DNA of 64,000 bases, taken from assembly GCA_963838495.1 (NCBI GenBank), contig CAWIRC010000001.1, positions 1-64,000 of the forward strand, read 5' to 3'. The position numbers and the translations under genes were made by a program. Positions 26,275 through 34,895 of the stretch are shown here, one piece after another; position 1 is the stretch's first letter; each line of letters begins with the position of its first letter. The notes beneath the pieces are model-generated. The model did not search any database and was not told where the DNA came from. It worked only from the letters and a program-made list of their open reading frames with translations. This stretch comes from JBEKIK01 sp963838495 (lineage in GTDB: Bacteria > Planctomycetota > Planctomycetia > Pirellulales > Thermoguttaceae).

Positions 26275-26413
26275 TTTTCGTTTGCCATTCAAACAAAAAT
26301 GCCTTTTTATGCCGATTTCCCCAATTTCTCGTCCAGGTTGATTGCCTGAATTGATTGCCCTTCCTGATCGAAGACCTCGATCACTCTTTCAGCCAGCCAC
26401 ATTGTCTCAAGCC

Positions 26414-26556
26414 GATGAAAGTATTGTCATTGATGAAAGAATCTCAATCCTTGAAGTCCGAGGGGATAAAAATCCGTTTCGGCATCGAAGCCCAAAGGAA
26501 ATATCAGTTAAATGGGAAGAACTTATTGATACAGGGATGCTAACAATGCTAGCAGT
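26414..26556 (+). pseudogene. csrA remnant with compensating frameshifts
   Basis: The frame reads DESIVIDERISILEVRGDK, then out-of-frame residues NPFRHRS, then PKEISVKWEELIDTGMLTML. An extra A after GDK and a lost base before PKE remove the core RxGIEA segment. The start is degraded. It pairs with the remnant at 10925-11071, which carries a stop instead. Confidence 0.7.
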
Positions 26557-26701
26557 GTATGTTGCCCATCTTGCCAAAAGGGGAGTGTTGATCAAATACT
26601 ATGGTGTTCCCCATTCCAGGTTGTCTAGTATAATGTACAAAAGTTGCCGGATGACTAGATGAAGAGCACCTCGGCTCTGCCGTGGAGCTCGTTGAAGAGT
26701 A

Positions 26702-26755
26702 AGCCGACGGTGGTCGAGTACCTTTGGGTGCTCCACCATGTCGGCTTTTTTTGTT
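26702..26755 (+). terminator. Intrinsic terminator
   Basis: AAGCCGAC / GTCGGCTT stem, inner pairing GTGGTCGAG with CTCCACCA, followed by a long T-rich run (TTTTTTTG, TTTTTTT). One of the strongest terminators in the window; it separates the csrA remnant from the gene at 26827. Confidence 0.8.
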
Positions 26756-26826
26756 TTTTTGTGGCGAAAGACGTCGGGAATCCGCTCATGGAAGGTTCCT
26801 GTGTCTTTTCTCATGGAGGTGAGACT

Positions 26827-27252
26827 ATGTTAGCCACTGTTACTTACGTTCATGGAAATTGTCTGAAAGTCGTTGCCGAATCGAATGCAAGGCTTGACCA
26901 AAGGAATCGGATCATCGAGGCTCTCGGGGTAATGGGCGAACATTTGCCCAACGTTGATGAGGAGACTCTCACCAAATACTACAACTACCTGTCTGCAAGA
27001 TTGTCATTCCCGTTCACCGCTCACTATCCCGAGCCAACGACCTCGCTTGAAGAAGTGCAGTACCGTTGCACCGTGCAGGAATTGTTAGACCCCACCAAGG
27101 ACATCTTTGATGATTTCGATGGCATTTTTTGCAAGACCCGCAAGGGGAAATACGAACTCAACTTGCCATTGATCGAGTTGGAAGTGCCCCACAATAGTCC
27201 CAACTTTCAGTTTATCGAGGATTACTGGCACTGGTTCTGGAACTGGCGGTGA
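26827..27252 (+). CDS. Hypothetical acidic protein
   Basis: 141 residues from the ATG at 26827 (GGAGGTGAG upstream). After a helical front it reads NYLSARLSFPFTAHYPEPTT, VQELLDPTKDIFDDFDGIFC, and ends FQFIEDYWHWFWNWR. This layout (FPF-ARYPEP ... LLD ... DYWxWFWNWR) recurs in planctomycete proteins sometimes labelled calcium-binding; I know of no proven function. The leader resembles those at 12.9 kb and 27.3 kb. Confidence 0.65.
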   Translation: MLATVTYVHGNCLKVVAESNARLDQRNRIIEALGVMGEHLPNVDEETLTKYYNYLSARLSFPFTAHYPEPTTSLEEVQYRCTVQELLDPTKDIFDDFDGIFCKTRKGKYELNLPLIELEVPHNSPNFQFIEDYWHWFWNWR

Positions 27253-27432
27253 GACTGGAAGCTCCCAGCAGGTGCATATAAGGGGCATTGTCAGGGAAGA
27301 CTCACGGAAGGTTTCTATGTTCTTATGCACGGAGGTGAGATTATCTGCCCCACTAACAGTTTGTAACAGCAGTCGTTACATTCTCGTCTTTTATGATTTA
27401 ATTTTCTCCAGTCTATTTGAGTAGAACGTTTT

Positions 27433-27879
27433 ATGATAGTAAAACAGGCAGAGGCTCGTCTAAATAAACTGCTAATCCGTGAAGGCATGGACATAACTTG
27501 TCCCAATCCCTTCACGGCTTTGAAGGCTTTTAAGGAATTCGCCAAAGAAACAGTGGAGTGTGCAGAAGATCTGCTCATGTTTCAGTGCGGAGTGTTTAAT
27601 CTTACGGGTAAAAGGTTATTTCATCTAGTCTTTGTTCGTCAGTTCACAATCGAAGAAGAGGGAGAATGCGACCGATTGGTACAACTATATGTTGAGTTTA
27701 CTTGTAAACCCAACGAATCCTTAACACCGCTTTCAACCATCCTTTGGGCGGAAGAATCCACAAGCATGGAACTATATTTTGAGAGAATTGAGAACTCAAC
27801 GGAATTTAGTACAGCAATAGTCGAATCGACTTGGGATTGCAAAGTGCATCAGGAAGCAGTTTCCCTTGCCAAATCATGA
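27433..27879 (+). CDS. Hypothetical protein
   Basis: 148 residues, begins MIVKQAEARLNKLLIREGMD; a helical front and a beta-rich end (FNLTGKRLFHLVFVRQFTIE). No signal peptide or membrane segment. Ribosome binding site weak. Family not recognised. It converges on the HDOD gene. Confidence 0.5.
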   Translation: MIVKQAEARLNKLLIREGMDITCPNPFTALKAFKEFAKETVECAEDLLMFQCGVFNLTGKRLFHLVFVRQFTIEEEGECDRLVQLYVEFTCKPNESLTPLSTILWAEESTSMELYFERIENSTEFSTAIVESTWDCKVHQEAVSLAKS

Positions 27880-27947
27880 CATGGGCCATCCTGGAGTCCC
27901 CAGGGTTTGGGTATTATCCAGCCGAATAGGCTGCATATGCAGAGCTA

Positions 27948-28913
27948 TTATGTTGAGGCCATTACCTCATTATAACAATCTATCAGTGATTTTGCAGGTA
28001 TGGGAAGTTTCAAGATCGAAGCAAAAAGGTCACACTCATTGTCGATATGGCCTAGCAACTCGACAATCGCAGGGTTGTCGCCGGGGACGATTTTCTCATA
28101 ATACGATTCGAATTGCTGACATTCCGTCCATTCGGGATCAACAACAGTCGGTAAAAGGGCAGACATGCCAACGGTCACCTGGTCCGGAGCTTCTCCTGGT
28201 TTGTCGGCGAATTTATCAATTGCAGTGTGGCTTTCGATCAAGTTTTTCAATTCGTTTGGAAGTTTCCAATGTTGAGCTATTAAGCCAGCCGCCTGTGCAT
28301 GCGTCCAACCGAACTCCTGGCTTTCCAATGAAGAAAGTCGTATCTGCCCTTGCTTGCGAGATCCCAATAATTTTACGTATGAGTGTGGCGATTCCTTTGC
28401 CAAAATTGGTATTGCCATGTCTTGTAACAAGGCGGCTGCAAATACATTCTCGGCATCCTTCATGCCCAATAATTTGGCAAAGGCCCGAGCAAATAATGCA
28501 CGACGCAGGGAATCTTGCCACAGACTTATTAAATCGAATGGCCCGCATCTGTAGTTTGTTATCAAACTTAACACTGCATTCCAAAGGACATAATTTGTGA
28601 TGGTCTGAACGCTTACCAAGGCGAGAGCCAGTTTGATGTTCGAAATTTTACTAGCAAAGCCAAAATAGGAAGAGTTTACAAATCGCAATACTTGTACAGT
28701 CAAGCCCAGATCGATCTCAATGGGGACGGCACATTCAGCAGGTCCATTTGTAGGATCTTTAGAAAGTTCCAGAAGTCGAACTGCACTTTGCGGAAGCCCA
28801 GGCAATTGGGCTAGGGGAAGAATCTTGTTCAATTCCAGCTTGGGTGAGAATTCTTTTTTCATGATAAGGTAACCTGCCAAAATAATACTGAGGAGGAGGG
28901 TGATATACCCCAT
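27948..28913 (-). CDS. HDOD-domain protein with N-terminal membrane anchor
   Basis: 321 residues. A membrane helix occupies residues 3-17, then MKKEFSPKLELNKILPLAQL. The HDOD domain runs from about residue 35: LPGLPQSAVRLLELSKDPTN, LGLTVQVLRFVNSSYFGF and AAALLQDMAIPILAKESPHS. HDOD proteins are catalytically silent HD-like signalling proteins, often near chemotaxis or c-di-GMP genes. An alternative start at 28862 would remove the anchor. It is flanked by repeats of the csrA module but has no counterpart in the other half. Confidence 0.85.
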   Translation of the reverse strand: MGYITLLLSIILAGYLIMKKEFSPKLELNKILPLAQLPGLPQSAVRLLELSKDPTNGPAECAVPIEIDLGLTVQVLRFVNSSYFGFASKISNIKLALALVSVQTITNYVLWNAVLSLITNYRCGPFDLISLWQDSLRRALFARAFAKLLGMKDAENVFAAALLQDMAIPILAKESPHSYVKLLGSRKQGQIRLSSLESQEFGWTHAQAAGLIAQHWKLPNELKNLIESHTAIDKFADKPGEAPDQVTVGMSALLPTVVDPEWTECQQFESYYEKIVPGDNPAIVELLGHIDNECDLFASILKLPIPAKSLIDCYNEVMAST

Positions 28914-29092
28914 AGAAAAGCATACAATCCAACTTGTTGGCTAGGAAATCAGTAACAACCAAAATCACTAAGTTTAGAATTTAAGAACTTTTGACAGTCT
29001 GAACTTGACGGTATTATGCATTGTTACTCCGCCCCCAACCTGACGACCTGCTATGCTGTGTGTCTATTATAAGCCTCGACGTGCCGTGTGTT

Positions 29093-29121
29093 GAGCATCA
29101 GACATGAGCCGCATGACCATT
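29093..29121. repeat. 29-bp dispersed repeat, copy 3
   Basis: GAGCATCAGACATGAGCCGC then ATGACCATT, one base different from the other copies. It lies 67 bp before the TraR-type gene rather than after the 80-residue gene. Its ATG opens a frame that continues in phase into that gene. Confidence 0.6.
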
Positions 29122-29187
29122 GACAGAGTGGCAGCTTTCGATGATGATGAAAGACTGATGATCTATCGAACCTTTTGTAGGCTGCCA

Positions 29188-29565
29188 ATGACGAACATCA
29201 ACTTGACCCATCAACGAGAAAGACTTCTGGCCTTGCGGGCAAGACTTCAGGGCGATGTGACCCAGATGGAAGATAACGCCCTGAACAAGGATCACAGCAA
29301 AACCACCAGCATGCCCAACCACATGGCGGAGCTTGGGAGCGACAATGCCGATCAGGAACTCACGCTGAGTTTATTGGGGAGCGAAGAAGACGCCCTCGAC
29401 CAGATTGAAGCAGCAATCGAGCGGATCGAGGATGGCAGCTATGGCCAATGCGATACGTGCGGAGCGAAGATCCCCAAGTCCCGCCTTGAAGCCATTCCTT
29501 ATGCGGTAAAGTGCGTCCGATGTGCCTCGCAAAAGGAAAGCCAGGGGCCGCTCTCCGCCGAATGA
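29188..29565 (+). CDS. TraR/DksA-type zinc-finger protein (copy 2)
   Basis: 125 residues, MTNINLTHQRERLLALRARL at the start and the C4 finger CDTCG ... CVRC near the end. Close to the gene at 8846-9220. An in-frame ATG at 29104, inside the 29-bp repeat, would add 28 residues; the start at 29188 is preferred because it matches copy 1. The convergent small basic gene and terminator are conserved. Confidence 0.85.
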   Translation: MTNINLTHQRERLLALRARLQGDVTQMEDNALNKDHSKTTSMPNHMAELGSDNADQELTLSLLGSEEDALDQIEAAIERIEDGSYGQCDTCGAKIPKSRLEAIPYAVKCVRCASQKESQGPLSAE

Positions 29566-29569
29566 AAAA

Positions 29570-29592
29570 AGCCTGGGCTTGGTTCCCAGGCT
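29570..29592. terminator. Bidirectional intrinsic terminator
   Basis: AGCCTGGG / CCCAGGCT with a 7-nt loop, preceded by AAAAAA on the plus strand, so the T-run is on the minus strand. Inverted copy of 8819-8846. Confidence 0.75.
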
Positions 29593-29637
29593 AGTGATTC
29601 CTTAAAAATGGCGGGTTAGTGGTTTCGTCCACTTCGG

Positions 29638-29940
29638 CTACTGCATAGCGTCCAGCAGGTCTTTGAACCGTCGCAAGCCGCCAACCTCACGGACAAGTCC
29701 CAGCAGTTCGTTGAGACGGTCAAACCCACCAATTACTTTGATCATCTGGGTCACCGCTCTCACTTGCTCCACGGTAACGGTGTATGCCGCTTTTTCAACT
29801 GGGGCCGGTTCAGGGACCTTTCGCTTTGCTGCTTTCTTGGCAGTGCGGGCTTTATTGATCTTAGTCTTGATGTTAGCGACGTGTTTCGGCGTGATCTTGA
29901 TGCCTTGCTTCTTCAACGCCGTAGCGATTTCTCCACTCAT
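29638..29940 (-). CDS. Small basic protein, N-terminally shortened (copy 2)
   Basis: 100 residues starting MSGEIATALKKQGIKITPKH. It matches residues 27-124 of the gene at 8414-8788 but lacks the first 26 residues (AKKQKVNKTQAVRGYLKVHP and on). Even so, AAGGAGG stands at the right distance from its ATG, so the shortened gene can be translated. The helical C-terminal domain is kept (GGFDRLNELLGLVREVGGL). Confidence 0.65.
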   Translation of the reverse strand: MSGEIATALKKQGIKITPKHVANIKTKINKARTAKKAAKRKVPEPAPVEKAAYTVTVEQVRAVTQMIKVIGGFDRLNELLGLVREVGGLRRFKDLLDAMQ

Positions 29941-30403
29941 GGATATTCCTCCTTACCTCTCATGGTAATGGGTGCGGAGGAATCTGTCAGCCTACCCTAT
30001 ATTTTGTGCCATTTGCCTTGAAACACTACAAAGATCCCACTTGGTCACCACTCAGCCGCTTCGTTAATTCCACCTCCTCATGCACCCGCTGCTGAAACTC
30101 CGGCGGCATCTTCCCGTGATCCGCTCGATTTTGCCTGTAAGTCCCCCGCCGCAGCAATTCTAGGACAGGTTTACCCTCGGGGGAGGATTGTGGGGATCTG
30201 GGCGATCTGTGTGAAAAGAGGTTGCGGCTGCCATTTGAGTGGGTGCGGTGGCAGAGGCTGCAAATGAGTCTCGTATTTAGCGAAATATCTTGGGTGTTGA
30301 AAAGGGCGGACTTGGGTGCTATACTGGCGAACTGACGATAACGAGTATAGCAATAACCAATTATCCGCCATTAAGTTAGGGCAACAGCATATATGACTTT
30401 TCA
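29941..30403. other. Intergenic region right of the csrA module
   Basis: Holds one minus-strand fragment from about 30185 down to a stop at 30026 (LELLRRGTYRQNRADHGKM, PPEFQQRVHEEVELTKRLSG) that looks like a protein C-terminus without a start. I cannot assign it. The rest shows nothing recognised. Confidence 0.35.
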
Positions 30404-30420
30404 GATTCCCGCCGCCTCCA
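30404..30420 (+). repeat. tRNA 3'-end fragment (attachment-site-like), copy 2
   Basis: GATTCCCGCCGCCTCCA, identical to 23052-23068 and in the same orientation. No tRNA body upstream. The two copies enclose 7.35 kb carrying the PEP-CTERM gene and the right half of the csrA module. Confidence 0.6.
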
Positions 30421-30435
30421 TTTGTACACGTATAT

Positions 30436-30556
30436 AGCGGGTAGCCCAGGTTCTCGAACCTGGGCGGCCATGGCCGCAAGAGGTCAATTAAACGTGTGTG
30501 GGCCGTTCACCTCTTGCGACTCCGTCGCACCGGTTCAAGAACCGGTGCTACCCGCT
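30436..30556. repeat. 121-nt multi-hairpin (cloverleaf-like) element
   Basis: An outer 9-bp stem AGCGGGTAG (30436-30444) / CTACCCGCT (30548-30556) encloses four hairpins: CCCAGGTTC/GAACCTGGG (30445-30464), GCAAGAGGT/ACCTCTTGC (30476-30517), GCGAC/GTCGC (30516-30528) and GCACCGGTTC/GAACCGGTGC (30527-30548). The palindrome CGGCCATGGCCG lies at 30465-30476. All arms are perfect complements. It could be a structured RNA or a mobile palindromic DNA element. Confidence 0.75.
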
Positions 30557-30663
30557 TTTCGGTGGGCTTTTGGGGCCGGGTCGCGTACCAACGCTGCCAG
30601 AATCGGCATCGATCTCGACACACTGGGGCAACCAATTATCCACCGCCTTCGGACCTAAAGCGA

Positions 30664-32583
30664 TCAGTCGCCCCCGGAGAATTGTTCCGCATTTACTTCC
30701 TGCAAGCCCGGCCCTTCATCGACGTATTTTGCCACGATTTCCAGCAATTGATTTCGGTCAATCGGCTTGGGGATATAATCATTGCAACCTGCATCCAGGC
30801 ACTTCTGGCGGTCGTCTTTCATGGCATGGGCGGTCAAGGCAATAATCGGTCCTTTCCAACCATTTTTTCTGAGTTGTTTTGTCGCTTCATATCCGTCCAT
30901 GACCGGCATCTGCATGTCCATCAAAACGACATCGAAGGGCATGGATTCCATGTTCGCCTTCGAGGCGAGATCAACGGCCGTCCGCCCGTTTTCCGATATT
31001 GTGACTTCGGCGCCGGCCTTGCTGAGAATATGGGTGATTAATCGCCTGTTGTCGGGGCCATCCTCGGCAAGGAGGATGCGGCAGTTGAGCTTTCGTTGAC
31101 GATCAGGCGTCTCTGATAATGATTCGCTGGCGGTAAAGGAGTTGCTGTCGGTTCCCGCATCATTTTGCGTCCTCGCAGCAATGGTCAAGCTGAAAGTGCT
31201 TCCTTTACCCATAATGCTGGTAACTTCAATGTCTCCACCCAGTATCCCGGCCAATCGCTTGCTGATCGCCAAGCCGAGCCCGGTGCCGCCAAAGCGGCGA
31301 CGAGCCGAAGAATCGACCTGGGAAAAGGGCTGGAAAAGAACCATCTGTAGTTTTTCCTGGATGCCGATGCCCGTATCTATAATGTCAAAGCGCAACTTGG
31401 CTTCCTCATTGGATTGTTGTTCCATCCTCATGACGATGCGGACGCTCCCTGTCACGGTGAACTTGACGGCGTTGCCGACAAGGTTCAGGAGAATTTGCCG
31501 CAGGCGGATGGGGTCGGACTTGATCGTTTCGGGAATCTCTCCCTGAACTTCAAGAGTCAATTGCAGGCCCTTGGCATCGGCAGGCACCTTGAGCCAGGAG
31601 ACTACGTCGGCGGCTATTTGGCGGGGCGAGCAGGATGAGATTTTAACATCTTGCTTACCCGCTTCAATCCTGGAAAGATCAAGGATGATGTTGATGATCT
31701 CGAGCAGGTGCTGTCCATTGCTTTTGATGATCTGTGCCGCCTGGAAGGCCTCTTCATTTGCCGAATTTTCCAAGAGGATGTCGGCGAATCCAAGGATCGC
31801 CGTCATTGGCGTGCGAATCTCATGGCTCATGTTGGCCAAGAACTCGCTTTTGGCCCGGTTGGCGGCTTCGGCAGCTTCCTTGGACATGCAAAGTTCCTGT
31901 TCGATCAGTTTGCGTTCATTGATCTCGGCTTCCAATTTTTGGATCAGAGGCCTGCCAAGGCGTACGATCAAAACGCTTCCGCCAATGATGAGAATCAACA
32001 TCGTCGCAACGAGCATTGCTATGGATTTCAGTAGAGGCGACCGGATCTCGCTTGTGTCTATTTTCGCGACTATTCCCCAATTCAGTTTGGGAATGAAATT
32101 ATACGCCGCAAGCACTTCCTTCCCTCGGTAGTCTTTTCCAATGATAGTCCCGGAGCGTCCCTGGAGTGCTTTCCGCATCGGCTCGGAAATGGGGGCCGCC
32201 GCCTGGGCATTCGGATCGATGGACTGCGCCTTGAAGAGGTAACGAATATTGTTTCCCACAGGAGTTGCAAGTGTGAACTCGCCCGTTTCGCCTATCCTGT
32301 GATATTTCCCAACGTACTTATCGTATTCTTCCAAGGTCTTTTGATCGTCCCAGTTGTTCAAACGGCCGATGATTTCCAGCAATTTTACGTCTTCTTTGAC
32401 CTCCTCAGTGAGGCGAACCTCTTGCTGATGCATGATGGTGCGGTAGAACATCGTGAGTGAGATGCCCATGCAGATGAAGGCAATGCCTGCCAAAAGGACG
32501 GGACTCCAGAGAAACAGCCTTCTTTGCGTGCAGAGAGTGCTGAAAAAGGTGCGAACTTTTTGGAAAGCCATTATCGCAAGCAT
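30664..32583 (-). CDS. Hybrid sensor histidine kinase / response regulator
   Basis: About 639 residues from the ATG at 32583, with AAGGATGG upstream; a longer start at 32661 is less likely. Two membrane segments (about residues 22-44 and 188-208) flank a periplasmic Cache-like sensor (YHRIGETGEFTLATPVGNNI). Then come HisKA with the phosphoacceptor in FLANMSHEIRTPMTAILGFA, HATPase_c (LLNLVGNAVKFT, DTGIGI, GGTGLGLAISKRL), and a C-terminal receiver with DVVLMDMQMPVMDGYEATKQ and KPI. No separate output regulator is adjacent. It is the last gene of the minus-strand block that includes the secretion cluster. Confidence 0.93.
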   Translation of the reverse strand: MLAIMAFQKVRTFFSTLCTQRRLFLWSPVLLAGIAFICMGISLTMFYRTIMHQQEVRLTEEVKEDVKLLEIIGRLNNWDDQKTLEEYDKYVGKYHRIGETGEFTLATPVGNNIRYLFKAQSIDPNAQAAAPISEPMRKALQGRSGTIIGKDYRGKEVLAAYNFIPKLNWGIVAKIDTSEIRSPLLKSIAMLVATMLILIIGGSVLIVRLGRPLIQKLEAEINERKLIEQELCMSKEAAEAANRAKSEFLANMSHEIRTPMTAILGFADILLENSANEEAFQAAQIIKSNGQHLLEIINIILDLSRIEAGKQDVKISSCSPRQIAADVVSWLKVPADAKGLQLTLEVQGEIPETIKSDPIRLRQILLNLVGNAVKFTVTGSVRIVMRMEQQSNEEAKLRFDIIDTGIGIQEKLQMVLFQPFSQVDSSARRRFGGTGLGLAISKRLAGILGGDIEVTSIMGKGSTFSLTIAARTQNDAGTDSNSFTASESLSETPDRQRKLNCRILLAEDGPDNRRLITHILSKAGAEVTISENGRTAVDLASKANMESMPFDVVLMDMQMPVMDGYEATKQLRKNGWKGPIIALTAHAMKDDRQKCLDAGCNDYIPKPIDRNQLLEIVAKYVDEGPGLQEVNAEQFSGGD

Positions 32584-33086
32584 CACATCACCATCCTTTT
32601 TGATGTGTTTTTCCCCGCATGTCGCAGTAGAGCCATGCCTTCGGTTACCGATGAGCTGCAAAGAATCTCCCGCGCATTATCCTGTACGGCGGGAGCTAAA
32701 CATGTCGCCGCGAACCGATCGGTATGCGAAGCGTGCAATTGACAATAATTCTGTCTGACGAATCTCGTGGTGTCGTTCATGTGCCGCCAATCTCAAATAA
32801 TGCGCTGTAGATCCATGTTTTTCTGCATATTCTACAGGCGCGGGTCTTTTCACAAAGCAGCCGTAATTCACGTCAAACACATGACATTCGCAATTTCCAC
32901 ATTATGTCGCGAGCTCACGCCGCCATTACCGAGTGAGGAAACCATCGTTTATCTTTGTGATGTTTTTGTGCCATATTCGTGGGAACACAATATTCAAACC
33001 ATAGAAGCATTTCTTCGAATATATACATTTGCCTAAAAAATGTTTTTGGGATAGTAGATGCCGCTTGATTTACTAAAACCGGATGT
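32584..33086. other. Intergenic region, 500 bp
   Basis: Between the histidine kinase and the GGDEF/HD-GYP gene, both minus strand. Short frames only; no motif recognised. Probably the kinase promoter region. Confidence 0.4.
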
Positions 33087-34895
33087 TTATTTTGGGGACA
33101 GCGATTCACTCGCATCGCATACATTTTTCGAAGTGCAGATCAGGGGTTGGATATATGCGCGTTGTACGTTACGGCAAAGATCAAGCAGTTCTTGAGTGAT
33201 CTCTGCCAGTTTTACCAAGTCGGCGTCATGGATTACGGCGGTTTCCAGACGTTCCGCGGCGGCGCGGATGTGCGGGAGGTCTTTCTCCGCGGCGGTGATC
33301 TTCAATCGGCCCGCCAACAAGGCCAGATCGGCTCCTCGATGTTTATCCAAGGCGTAAGCCAGCTTTTCCGTAGTTTGACCGATGCTCACCGCCGTCTCGT
33401 AGGAAATATGAGTCGGCTGCTCGGATTGCCGTTCATGCAAACCGGAAATAAACTCGATGAATTCTTCGACCAAGTCGGGATCGAACTGGATTCCGGCACA
33501 GCGGCGGAGTTCCGCGAAGGCTTCTTCCCTTGTGTGGGCCTTATGATATATGCGGCTCGAAATCATGGTATCGTAAGCATCGGCGATAGTCAGGATGCGC
33601 GTGCCCAGCGGGCAGTCTTTCCCCTTGATGAGATCAGGCCGGGAGGGATTGCCGCCATACCATGCGTGGTGATTCTTCACAATCTCGACCAATTCCTCAT
33701 TGGCAAAAGCAAAGCGGATGATTTCCACGCCGATCCGCTCGTGGGCGTTTATAACTTTCCATTCATCATCGTTCAACGGGCCGGGTTTCAGAAGGATGGC
33801 GTCCGGAACGCCGATCTTGCCGATGTCATGAAGCAGGGCCGCGGTTTCCAGCAAGTAGACATCGGTGGCGGGCATCTTGCCGGATGCCATCAGCACGCAC
33901 GTATCGGCCACGCGGATGCTGTGTTCCGCGGTGCAGGGATCGCGATAAGTAAGCGTGGAAAGCAAAGCGCTGACGGCGTGGTAGGGAATCGCCGCAGAGG
34001 AAGCAAACGTCTCCGGCAAGGGCATGGTATGGAGAGCGGACTGCTCGATGGCCTTGTATTGGTCGGCTTGATCCCATCGCACGCATTGATTACGCCCGTT
34101 GTATTTGGCGAGATATAGCGATTTGTCGGCTTGCTGCAACAATTCCTGAGGCTCGGCCGCGCCCAGGGAGGAAGACGATATTCCCAAGCTTACCGTTACC
34201 TTTATTCCCTCGAAATCCAAATCCATTACCGTTTTACGGAACCGTTCCGCCGCTGTATAAGCGCTATCTACGTCCACATGGGGCAATAAAACGCAAAATT
34301 CTTCGCCGCCGTATCGGCAAATCGCATCGCAATCGCGCATTGTTTTTCGCAGTGCGCTGCCAATGCCTCTAAGCACTTCATCTCCTATGGAATGTCCCCG
34401 CTTGTCGTTTACATTCTTAAAATGATCGATGTCGATCATGATGCAACTGACGGGATGGTTGTAACGTTGGCTTGTATTCCAATGTATCTCGAATTGTTCG
34501 AAGAAGGAACGGCGGTTCAAACAACCCGTGAGCGAATCGATTGTGGCCAGGATTCGCAATTCTTCGTTTTGCTTGCGGATTTCTTCCCGCGAGTATTCCA
34601 GTTGAATCAGGGTTTTATTGAGCGCGTCCCGTTCGCGCTCCAACGGCGTCACATCTTCAAGACAGACCACGACACCCATGATGGCATTTACGGCATTTTT
34701 CACCGGCGCCGCATTAACGACGAAAGTGCGGTAGTCGCTTCCATGGGTGCGGAGACGAAGAATTGCGCCGTCGCGGATTTCCATCCTTAAGCACGGAACT
34801 CCAGGGATAGGGTTCGGCATTGGAAGATTGCTCTTCCCAGGGCAACGAGGAAACCGGTTGTCCTTGCAGTTTCGTGGAGGAAACGCCGATAACAT
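33087..34895 (-). CDS. PAS-GGDEF-HD-GYP-type protein, C-terminal part (after a frameshift)
   Basis: The coherent reading starts near 34790 (RDGAILRLRTHGSDYRTFVV), the second half of a PAS domain. A short coiled coil leads into a GGDEF domain (ATIDSLTGCLNRRSFFEQFE, CRYGGEEFCVLLP). The GGEEF motif is intact, so c-di-GMP synthesis is plausible. It continues with an HD-GYP-like domain: LLHDIGKIGVPDAILLKPGP, NAHERIGVEI, HHAWYGG. The latter lacks the usual DGxGYP wording. The last 100 residues are helical. The part of this frame upstream of about 34800 is out of phase and not real protein. Confidence 0.85.
   Translation of the reverse strand: MLSAFPPRNCKDNRFPRCPGKSNLPMPNPIPGVPCLRMEIRDGAILRLRTHGSDYRTFVVNAAPVKNAVNAIMGVVVCLEDVTPLERERDALNKTLIQLEYSREEIRKQNEELRILATIDSLTGCLNRRSFFEQFEIHWNTSQRYNHPVSCIMIDIDHFKNVNDKRGHSIGDEVLRGIGSALRKTMRDCDAICRYGGEEFCVLLPHVDVDSAYTAAERFRKTVMDLDFEGIKVTVSLGISSSSLGAAEPQELLQQADKSLYLAKYNGRNQCVRWDQADQYKAIEQSALHTMPLPETFASSAAIPYHAVSALLSTLTYRDPCTAEHSIRVADTCVLMASGKMPATDVYLLETAALLHDIGKIGVPDAILLKPGPLNDDEWKVINAHERIGVEIIRFAFANEELVEIVKNHHAWYGGNPSRPDLIKGKDCPLGTRILTIADAYDTMISSRIYHKAHTREEAFAELRRCAGIQFDPDLVEEFIEFISGLHERQSEQPTHISYETAVSIGQTTEKLAYALDKHRGADLALLAGRLKITAAEKDLPHIRAAAERLETAVIHDADLVKLAEITQELLDLCRNVQRAYIQPLICTSKNVCDASESLSPK

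Noticed and set aside
33147..34118. 323-residue plus-strand frame
   Set aside because: Shadow of the GGDEF/HD-GYP gene.
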